In this document: in pieces, positions 56,096-64,000 of the stretch | How positions within the stretch are numbered: position 1 is the stretch's first letter | Layout: each line of letters opens with the position of its first letter | Source of the DNA: Oegoconia quadripuncta | Taxonomy: Eukaryota > Arthropoda > Insecta > Lepidoptera > Autostichidae | Reading direction: 5' to 3' | Assembly: GCA_949316235.1 (NCBI GenBank) | Contig: OX438748.1 | Span: 7,257,001 to 7,321,000 of the forward strand | Length of the DNA stretch: 64,000 bases | Position numbers and translations under genes: made by a program | Notes under the pieces: model-generated | Database searches by the model: none | Seen by the model: only the letters and a program-made list of their open reading frames with translations | Told to the model about the DNA's origin: nothing

Positions 56096-56772
56096 CTATT
56101 ATTTAAAACATAAAGTTGCAACTATCTCAATTGAGAAATTGAGTATCTAGAAGAAACGCAAAATACCAAAATGATTATTGTAAAAGAAACCGTCGAACCC
56201 TTTGAGAAATTAATCACAGTTGAAAATGGAACGTCAACTCGCATTGACACTTGGGGAAATTTAAAAACACTCCATTTTTAGCGGCGGCAGCGAGTCTATC
56301 GTAAAATAGAGGGACGGAAACAAATTGAATGAGGTTTTTAAAGATGTCGTTATTTCCCGCGATTTATGTGATGGCGATTGTTCGGTGAATTCATTATTGT
56401 TGCCCGAGTGTGTTACTAATAAAACGCACCCGCGTATCTTCTATGGAAGAGAATAGACGAATTTATTATTTCAAATGGGCTTTCAATTTATTAGTTATTA
56501 ACCACTTAATAAAAAAAATTAAGAACACTATGTAAAAACCAAGTAAATAGATATAAACACCTATGTGATATAGAAGCTCACCACACGTACTCAGCATATC
56601 TTACTTGTAATATACCTTTCTAGAATCTTCATGATGATCTCTTTCCAATGACATTCATACAGCAATAGAACAATTTTTTCTAAAGTAAAACACAGAAACT
56701 CAGTAAATTCTGAAGTGTGTAGTGTAGTAGCAATTTAACCACTCTTGGTGGACTTAAGACTTTACATGAACT
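56096..56772. other. no gene identified
   Basis: 56275-56460 is less AT-rich (GCGGCGGCAGCGAGTCTATC, TTCCCGCGATTTATGTGATG) but has no open frame. It could be conserved non-coding or untranslated sequence. Confidence 0.35.
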
Positions 56773-57030
56773 CTTTGACGACCTGTTTGGTGTTGTGGTT
56801 AGCAACTCTGGACACTATATCAAAAGGTTGCGGGTTCGAATCGAATACGCACATTTGTTCCCGAGTTATGGATGTTTTCATAGGTATTTATTTACAAAAA
56901 AATGTATTTATGTAGTATATTAACCATCTGGTATCCACAACACAAGCCTATAGTTGCTTACTGTGGAACTATATGGCGCTGTGTGTATGTCTAAGGATAT
57001 TTTTTTATTTATTTATTATTATTTATTAGT
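56773..57030 (+). mobile_element. SINE-B with deletion after box B
   Basis: Head GACCTGTTTGGTGTTGTGG and box B (GGTTGCGGGTTCGAATC) run directly into GAATACGCACATTTGTTCCC. The CCGC.AGGGGCATA...segment is missing, possibly by recombination at the short repeat GAAT. Body and tail (CCATCTGGTATCCACAACAC, TATGGCGCTGTGTGTATGTC) are normal. Confidence 0.7.
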
Positions 57031-57439
57031 ATCACACCAACTAACACAACACAGTACTGAAAAATCAACGCTTGTGACTCTTATTTAAAATCGATAAAAA
57101 ACAAAAGCAACCACAACAATGAATAAACAAAATTCGCAATATATTTGTATGTAGGCACCTACTTCGCTTTTATAACACATGACATGAGTTTCCGTAGCAC
57201 ATTGCTACGACACGTAGCGCGTTACTACGCCTCGTTGCATATTCCAAAATTATTTCCCGGAAAAACATGTCTACGCTCGAAACTCATCGGATTTTCATCG
57301 TTTGCTTTAAAGTTTACTGAACAGGAAAATCATTGCGTTTGTTAAGCCTCAGTGACACTAGCTGTTGCCTGTGAGTTTGCGTGGTTTAAGTAGTTGGTTG
57401 GGTGCATTGGTAGCCTCACAGGATGTTGTTTATTTTCCA
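57031..57439. other. no gene identified
   Basis: A 66-codon plus-strand frame (57145-57345) in a less AT-rich patch has a hint of repeated GCTACGACACGTAGCGCGTT words and no domain. Confidence 0.3.
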
Positions 57440-57680
57440 GTAAACTGCAAGAGGAACACTTCAAAAGTTGCGTAACACCTATTGTTTGGGTCTCATTGTT
57501 TAGCAAAATGATGACTAGACCCTTTCTTCTATTGTATTTTTTTATGTAGAGCTCACACAGCAGTACTTTAAGAGGCTTTATTCCATCCAGTGGTGCCCTC
57601 ATTGGATAAATCAAGTTTTCTTATTAAATATAGATTTTAAAAAAATCGCTCTGTGCTGCACTCGAGAAGCCAACAAGCTA
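57440..57680 (-). repeat. family H interspersed repeat
   Basis: The reverse complement reads GTGCAGCACAGAGCGATTTT, CCAATGAGGGCACCACTGGA, TAAAGCCTCTTAAAGTACTG and AGAAAGGGTCTAGTCATCAT, in the same order as 27600-27790. The 90-codon minus-strand ORF (57342-57614) coincides with it. Confidence 0.5.
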
Positions 57681-58311
57681 ATTATAAATAATACATAAAT
57701 AGTTTTCATGGTGGTTATTTTCCAGGCTTCGCGATTATAAAAAATACACTTACCATTTATGTTAAATATTTTTTGAATTATTTTATGTGCATTATAGGAT
57801 CTAATAATAATAATGACAATAAAAAATAGCTGATTCGTGAACTATCACTTGCTCGACTAAAGACAAGCCGAAAGGATTGTAATATGTATAGCGCGTGTAA
57901 CAAACAATTATGTCGCCACGCTCGTGATGCCTTAGACCGCTAATGTTCCAATATATTTTACCTTTCTCAATCAACATTTACTTCGTCTATTGTTGTTCGC
58001 TGTATTATTCTACGATACAACAGCGAGACGCCTTTTTGAGTCATAAGAATAAGATATATAATATCTTTTTTATATCGTGTTTAGACGCTTGACATTTGTA
58101 GTTCGATCTACTGTTTTATGCATAGGCATATACGACAGCCTGCCATCGTGAAAAATACAAAGGATGAAGAGAAAAATCGAATACAGAGATTTCCCGTCCT
58201 CATATTGTTTAACTTGACGGGGGCTTGACGGGGTGTCGTCAAAGAAAGAAACGTTCCAAAATTCTATACCTAACCTAGTAACGAATTTACCAGAATAGTG
58301 AATTTTTTTGC
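57681..58311. other. no gene seen
   Basis: AT-rich. The minus-strand ORF 58070-58339 has no motif beyond GIEFWNVSFF. Confidence 0.35.
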
Positions 58312-58500
58312 TATCATCATCAGCCCGTAACCATCCCACTGCAGGGATAATCAGTATATCTGGGCTTGATTTTCAATTGAATTTTGAGAGTAATGTTCAT
58401 CTATATTTTACCACGGCCTCATTCAATTTGCCGGTGCGTACCACCCAATTACCTATTTTGCCGGCAGGCATCAATGCCGGCATTGTAATATGTATATAAT
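58312..58500 (-). mobile_element. SINE-D-like tail fragment
   Basis: TCATCATCAGCCCGTAACCA and TCCCACTGCAGGGATAATCA are the reversed end of the common tail module also seen at 26930. The sequence to the right (GCCGGCAGGCATCAATGCCG) is not matched elsewhere in the window. Confidence 0.4.
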
Positions 58501-58982
58501 AAAAGAGAGCCGGTGAAATTACAAGCTTACGTAGCATTACATAGTTCTCAGAAAAGTCTAACCTCTGGCTTTGAATTCAAAACTATCGTATTAGTCTACT
58601 ACTACTAATACTACGTACTAACAAGCCCCATAGGCGATAGTGATAATTTGCCACCAATGTTTTTATCGTCTACTTGAATGATAATGAACTGTATCTTCAA
58701 CTGCCAAATTAGTTGTTAAAGGCTAAATTTTCAAATTCGACCAATGGCGAAAGAGATGATAATAAAGTTTATTACCATTGAGCTTTAAATACACAAAGAC
58801 AAAAAGACTTTAGATCTGGGACAGACTAGACAAATTAAAAATTTGTTTTTTAATTTGCTCGTTTTTTTTTAAGCTTAATTATTCAAAATTACATCTCTAA
58901 TATACCTCTATAAGATAGCAATTATATCAGTCGGTTCTAAATTATATCTAGCTAAGCTAATTTTTTACCGTATTTTCCCAGG

Positions 58983-59215
58983 GCTATGAGCTTATCGCTG
59001 TTAAAACATGCAAATCCATAGAGGTTTTTTGATGGAAAGTCACTTAGTCATCTTTACGACACCTACAAAAAGGGATGAATTGGTAGTGGAGTGTACAAGG
59101 TTTTGTCGGCGTGACACGTATTAAAATGTCACTAGTGGTCACCCATCCAAGGACTGACCGCGCCAGACATTTCTTGACTACACTAATAGAAAACGAATAG
59201 TGACTGCGTAAGGAG
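58983..59215 (-). mobile_element. family G fragment next to a 5S-like SINE-E head
   Basis: 58983-59085: reversed family G (GAAAGTCACTTAGTCATCTT, TACGACACCTACAAAAAGGG). 59105-59215: reversed 5S-like head (ATGTCACTAGTGGTCACCCA, TCCAAGGACTGACCGCGCCA, then GACATTTCTTGACTAC). These look like separate insertions. Confidence 0.55.
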
Positions 59216-59714
59216 TGCTTCCTGATGCTGTTTGTACCTCGACATAAAACAATATTAGATACACCGGTATTTATTTACAGCACTGCGCTATCCTAAGTAT
59301 TATTCTAAGGCCATTGTTTTGGTTTTAAGCTCGGCGATTTTCTACGGGGATGATAATATAAATCATTGGCAATATACAGCGGAATGGCGAAACAGTTTCT
59401 GGGCTTTATTCCCGCTGACCTACTTTCGGGTTCGTAATAAAAGTGCATTCTCTTCGGAGTTTACATTCAGAGTGCTAGGGGTGCAATTACTTGATACTTC
59501 GCTCCTCGCGGCGTGATGAAAATTGAATTTCATTATTTCGCCGAGGACTTCGAGCAATCCTCATTCTGGGTTATGGACAGTTGCATACTTGAATTTTCAA
59601 CGGTGTCCATAACAGATCAACTGTGTCGCTCACTGTTGTTGTGGTTAATCATTCAATGGACAACACAAAAGTGGACGTTATCAAGGCGACAGGTACTGTA
59701 ACATGGATGTCAAT
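59216..59714. other. no gene identified
   Basis: Two adjoining plus-strand frames (59319-59516 and 59513-59701) in a less AT-rich patch read FWALFPLTYFRVRNKSAFSS and FHYFAEDFEQSSFWVMDSC. They have no recognised domain and no good splice junctions. Confidence 0.3.
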
Positions 59715-59908
59715 GACGACCGATTGGTGTAGTGGATAGTGACCCTATCATGCTTGCGTGATGAATACGAACATTTATTCCCGAGTCCTGGATGTTTATA
59801 TAAATATTTATGTATGTTTATCCATTATCTAGTATCCATAGCTTTGCTTAGTTTGGGACTAGATGATTGGGGCAAGTGTCCGAAATAATAATAATAATAA
59901 AAAAAAAC
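59715..59908 (+). mobile_element. SINE-A lacking box B
   Basis: Head GACGACCGATTGGTGTAGTG through GACCCTATCA, then TGCTTGCG and directly GTGATGAATACGAACATTTA. The box B region is deleted or replaced by ~8 bases. The rest (CCCGAGTCCTGGATGTTTAT, GACTAGATGATTGGGGCAAG, ATA repeats and an A-run) is well kept. Confidence 0.7.
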
Positions 59909-60667
59909 ATGATAAACGCTGTGCTACACAATATAACTCTGTTTATTCACTGTTTTAACATGAATCACATAAATAGTTTATTATAAAATTGGTCGATAGG
60001 AGACAGCTCTGGAGCGACGGTGCGAGCCCTCTCTCAGATGACTTTCTATTCTACATTTAAATGCATTTCTTTTTTTATTTCGGTATTTAACTACATAAAA
60101 CCTAATCTTTAAATTATATGTATACTATTTTCTGCTCATTCGAATCAACACTATGTATCTCTTAAGTTTGCTGGTAGAAAAGTCTATCGAAGTTAAGGTC
60201 GCCTTTATACATTTGCTTTACAGTGCATATTTCTGTAATAGTTGTGTGTACTATAAAATACACACAATTTTTATTTTCACAGTACATTTATTAATTTATG
60301 TATAATAAAGTTCTTGTTAAATAAAAACTAATATGTAGTTAAGATATTAAGTAGTTATTTCCGGCATTTCACTGAATGTTTGATATGAATTTTGAACAAA
60401 ATCTAGTTAAAACATCCTTGTTTAGATAAGTACAAGGCTTTGGAAGTCAGCACACGCCTCGGGCAAAGTTCCTGAGAACCGACCAGATGTACAACCAAAT
60501 TAGAGAAACCCTTGGAAAATAGGAGCTCTATTTTAAAATTACATTAACGATCTCGTTACTTTGCAAACTTGTTGTGAAATACTTCAGAATAAAACAATTT
60601 TGTAGGAGTGTTTCCAATATATACTGGTATGCAGTCCGTTAATACGATGCGGGCTGCATGGTTTACA
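59909..60667. other. no gene seen
   Basis: AT-rich, no long open frame and no repeat recognised. Confidence 0.4.
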
Positions 60668-60800
60668 GTATTTTTATGCACAATGAATGGGTTCGCTTTA
60701 CCTCAATGAGCGCTTTACCTCAATTACACCTGATGTTAAGTGAATATGTGTACGTTTTTTCAATAATTAAATAACTTATTAAGAAAGCATATTATAAAAT
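60668..60800 (-). mobile_element. SINE-C tail fragment with internal duplication
   Basis: TATTTTTATGCACAATGAAT and ACCTGATGTTAAGTGAATAT are SINE-C tail. GCTTTACCTCAAT occurs twice in tandem. At 60765-60795, TATTAAGAAAGCATATTATA is the reverse complement of the flank of the big inverted repeat (24149-24175), hinting at one more shared repeat end. Confidence 0.45.
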
Positions 60801-61124
60801 ATTAGACTATTTAGATGATAATCATCCCTGGATATAACCAGCTTGTTCGCATGCCAGGCTTCTTTGCAACTTCCCACCTTTAACTAGACTTTCCTACTTC
60901 ACACCATTAACTCTTCTTTTTAGTCTGGGGCCCAAGGTAGCGATAGAGACAAGTAGGGCACAGTCTACCTTCAGTAGGCGCCGTGCAGAGTACCACTATT
61001 GATCCTGGCTTACAGGAGTTGCAGTGGGAGGACCACCACCACACGGTGGTGGGTAATAATAGCTTACTATTGTTTACTCGTCGTTTCGCGCACGTGACTT
61101 CTGTTTGGAAGTCTAACTTCGTTT
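60801..61124. other. no gene seen; short GC-rich patch
   Basis: GC-richer at 60925-61060, with an 8-bp stem (CCACCACC / GGTGGTGG, 61033-61052). No open frame. Confidence 0.35.
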
Positions 61125-61595
61125 ATGTGTAATTTGTTTATCCCGCAGAACTCATTTGATCGGGATAAAAAGTGTTCTATATCCCATTCAGGGCATATTC
61201 TATTTGTCCATCGAATTTCAAACATTTATTCTTCCAATTCGCATAATTGAGCAATAAACAAGCAAATATCCAAACTTTCGCATTTATAATAAACGTACTT
61301 CCCAACATTCAATTCCATAACACAATTGTGCAACAAAACGTCTCTAGCACTCGCATATAGCGTCTATTCAGAGGATACCTTTCCAGTGCAAGTGCATCTT
61401 TGATTAAAACAAAGGTAAATACAACTGTCGGTGGTCGTTTACAATGTGTCGAGGCTCCTCTGAGATGAAAGAAACTAATGTTGTCTTTTAAAGAGGATTT
61501 GATCTAAGATTCAAAATACAAGAATAGTTTTATGAACACAGAAGAACAAACAAGCAAACATCTAAACTTTCGCATTTATAATATACGTAGATATA
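61125..61595 (-). mobile_element. Helitron copy and a second 5'-end fragment
   Basis: 61125-61295 in minus sense: TTATAAATGCGAAAGTTTGG, TTTATTGCTCAATTATGCGA, CCGATCAAATGAGTTCTGCG. 61549-61595 repeats only the 5' end (TATAAATGCGAAAGTTTAGA). No helicase coding sequence. The sequence between them, including GAGGCTCCTCTGAGATGAAA, shows nothing recognised. Confidence 0.6.
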
Positions 61596-63390
61596 ACAAA
61601 TGTATAGCTATATACCAACATCCTTCATAGAACCACTGCCCTTTCTTTGTTTACGCGCGAGTTTAGAGAAAAGTATTAGAACAAATGAAAAGAAAGACTT
61701 CCATTAGTATGTATTTAATTTATTCCCTTGTACTGTATGGAAAATTGGGAAAGGATAAATTAAAAATTTGGATACTAATTCGATAATACCCGAAGTTTTA
61801 GAAGAATTTCATTTAAGCCCTCAAGGCGACCACTATAATTGAGGCATTGACCTTGTCTCAATTCTATATGAGCCACCGGCTCATTTGTCGTACTATACTA
61901 TTAAAAACACTATTATCCAAAGACATTTTGCACCGCATACTCTAATAAACTAAAAGAAAGAACAAACGTTTAATAACATTAGCATACTTATACAATAATA
62001 TAGCTTAACTCCACTACTACCCATAATGTACCTACCCGTTAACGTCAACGTACTGCAATTACATTATCAAAGATCAATAACCCTTCGCTGCGAACTCTAT
62101 TATTGAAATGGGTGAATGTAAATAGCCTATTTGTCACAAGCAACCGAGACTTGCAAGCGGGACGATTAAGTGGACCATTAGAGATGGAACCCGACAGAAC
62201 AAAGTTTTATCTCGACAACTGGGTTAAAGAAGTTTTCAATATTGATTGGATTATAATACCAGAGATGTGGTAGGTCGATAGCTAACCGTTGAGGTTTTAT
62301 TGAATTTGTGCTATTTTTGATTAATGATGTTTTTGTTTTGGGTTAATGAAAGGTCTGTGAAACAGCAAATCTTATTGATGAGGTTAGCGAAGTTTGTTCA
62401 GAGTAAACAATGGATATAAGTTTAGTCATTAAGACTTGTGGTTATAAATCTTGACAATAAGATAAAAAAGAAATCTGTGGAAGAATGAAAATAATAAGTT
62501 GAAGTAGCAAATCTTGAAGAACGATGGCCGTTAGGGCATTGAAGTTCTTGAGTGAAAACTACGCACCGGTAATCCTAGCGTGGGATGTACATTATGTACA
62601 TTCACTGGGTATAAATAGACCTAATAAAAGTCGCGGGTAATCGCTGGATACAAGCGTCTTCCAATCGGTCGCTCTGCAAATCTATGAGAGAGGTCTAAGT
62701 TCCTCTAAGTTCATTACGTATGTGGCTAATATGAGGATGTAGCAATATCATCCACCATGTATAATAAATGGATACATAGTGTCACGACCTATTATTGATA
62801 GGAATATTCCATCATGAACAGATTCCGGGGCAACACCAAGTCTCTTAAAAGTCAAAGCGGGTAAGTGAAGTCCTTTCCTCAAACACTGGTCGCTATCTGT
62901 TCAGTGTGAGAAAATATTCATTAATAATACTTATATTGTGTATTTGCATACTTATTCAATTAATTGGATTGTAGTATATTAACTTCTGTTGCTAAAACGT
63001 TTAAATCTTTTAGTTGTTTTAATATCTACGAATTTCGTAAGAAAGTATTAAAAATAAGTTATTATATTTCGTAGCTAAGCGGATTCCGAGAAATCTCACT
63101 GGCCCAGGGGAAAATCTTAATTAATAATTCATTATTACAATATCTTTACCATATTTAAAACCGAGTTTTTCTTTTAAATTTAATTAGTTGAGTTCCGTTT
63201 CTGGGAATGTTTTTATAACAAAAACAAAGTGGGCGAAACAACGAAGAAGATGGAATAAAGGGAGAATTAATCAGCTCTCATCGCTTTGATTGTTTCTCTT
63301 TGACGCTCAAATGTTTTCTCATTTTCTCGTGAATCGTAATTTGTAGGATAAAAGATATACTCTCACGAAACCTAATATCACATTGACAAC
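61596..63390. other. no gene seen
   Basis: Mostly AT-rich. A 29-codon frame from an ATG at 62184 in good context (MEPDRTKFYLDNWVKEVFN) is too short to support. No repeats matched. Confidence 0.35.
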
Positions 63391-63723
63391 ATGAGGGTAA
63401 TAAATAAAAAGAAATTCCTCCACGGTTTTCACAAAATAAACAATTACAGAGTTATTAACGGTATCCTGGTAAATAATTCAGGCGAAAATAGGAGTAAAAA
63501 GCATGCCAGTAGAAAGCATACCTATCGGCATTCCTATAAACCGATATGCTTGCAACGTACACAAGGTTTGCAATTGCCAGTGGCTTGCTTTTTTAATCTA
63601 CTCCAAAAAAGAAGGTTCTACGTTCGTCTGCATATATTTCTTTTAACGTTATTTCACCCATATTTTCGTTACTTGTTAACCGATTTTGATAATACTAGGA
63701 TGGCGTCAAATAATTTTAGTTAA
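63391..63723 (+). CDS. uncharacterised ORF, 110 codons, doubtful
   Basis: Starts at an ATG (63391-63393) after ATTGACAAC and runs to TAA. The product is very basic (MRVINKKKFLHGFHKINNY, SKKHASRKHTYRHSYKP) with a hydrophobic C-terminal stretch (VRLHIFLLTLFHPYF). I recognise no domain. It ends just before a non-LTR 3' tail (63735-63810), so it may be decayed element sequence. A chance open frame is equally likely. Confidence 0.15.
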   Translation: MRVINKKKFLHGFHKINNYRVINGILVNNSGENRSKKHASRKHTYRHSYKPICLQRTQGLQLPVACFFNLLQKRRFYVRLHIFLLTLFHPYFRYLLTDFDNTRMASNNFS

Positions 63724-63734
63724 GATCTGATAAG

Positions 63735-63810
63735 GCACTTCGGAGTAAGATAAATTGCCTCTTGCTCGTTTGCCCACCTCTTCAATAAAAAAAAAAAAAA
63801 AAAAAAAGAT
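63735..63810 (+). mobile_element. non-LTR 3' end with poly(A)
   Basis: GCACTTCGGAGTAAGATAAA, TTGCCTCTTGCTCGTTTGCC and CACCTCTTCAATAAAAAAAA end in an A-run of about 20. Same style as 22300-22393. The last ~190 bases of the window show nothing further. Confidence 0.6.
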
Positions 63811-64000
63811 AATGGAACCTTACTATTATGATTGTTTTGATATTTTTTTGCAGTTCAATTATTACATACAATATTTATACAGGTATGTGTTTCATGTTCC
63901 AACTGATCACGTGATATGAAAAGACGTACCTGTAGCCGGCAGATGCGTTCACATTTTATGCACTACATTATCTGTACGACATTCCGCGTGCTCTACAATA

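Noticed and set aside
62184..62273. 29-codon small ORF with good start context
   Set aside because: Too short to distinguish from chance without conservation data.
1..64000. CRISPR arrays, bacterial operons, rRNA, viral structural or toxin genes
   Set aside because: Nothing in sequence style or ORF content supports any of these; repeats are eukaryotic SINE, LINE and DNA-transposon types.

Overview
The window looks like nuclear DNA from a moth or butterfly (Lepidoptera). It is AT-rich and almost entirely intergenic or intronic. It is crowded with old interspersed repeats of types typical of Lepidoptera: tRNA-headed SINEs, 5S-rRNA-headed SINEs, non-LTR retrotransposon 3' ends (some still coding for the reverse-transcriptase C-terminus), short Helitron derivatives with the GCGAAAGTTTGGAT terminus, and Tc1/mariner-like inverted-repeat elements. 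I see no bacterial or organellar genes, no rRNA or functional tRNA gene, and no CRISPR array. I recognise no complete host protein-coding gene. Family letters (SINE-A to SINE-E, families G, H, I, R4, R5) are my own labels, assigned by comparing copies within the window.

Layout. 1-7.3 kb is mostly featureless AT-rich DNA. It holds one plausible terminal exon on the minus strand (1745-2157) and a tiny Helitron relic. 7.3-7.64 kb is a sharp CpG-rich island, the best candidate for a promoter or first exon. 10-13.5 kb carries a SINE inserted in another SINE and two relics of one non-LTR element. 15-20.6 kb has further non-LTR 3' ends and SINEs, including a SINE-D copy with an intact 13-bp target-site duplication. 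21.5-24.4 kb is a nest: a non-LTR relic is split by a SINE, which is split by a composite of about 2.1 kb. That composite holds ~240-bp tandem units, a small Arg/Glu-rich ORF and a nearly perfect 240-bp inverted repeat. 25-32 kb is scattered SINE and family-G copies. 32.3-33.2 kb is an 872-bp TA-flanked element with ~170-bp terminal inverted repeats; inside it is a 51-codon ORF resembling the N-terminal helix-turn-helix (DUF4817-type) domain of insect Tc1-like transposases. 33-48 kb and 50-64 kb are more of the same repeat mixture, with fold-back SINE pairs, Helitron ends and a few uncharacterised ORFs (39517-39738, 48726-49187, 63391-63723).

How parts relate. The repeats record successive insertions and recombination between SINE modules. 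A tRNA-type head and a 5S-rRNA-type head share a similar 3' tail. SINE-A and SINE-B share related tails but have different tRNA-like heads. Several copies are arranged head-to-head as fold-backs that would form long RNA hairpins if transcribed. I did not find a clear undescribed multi-gene system. The strongest leads are the long-TIR element with its solo helix-turn-helix ORF, the 240-bp inverted repeat, the modular SINE heads, the CpG island and the minus-strand exon candidate.
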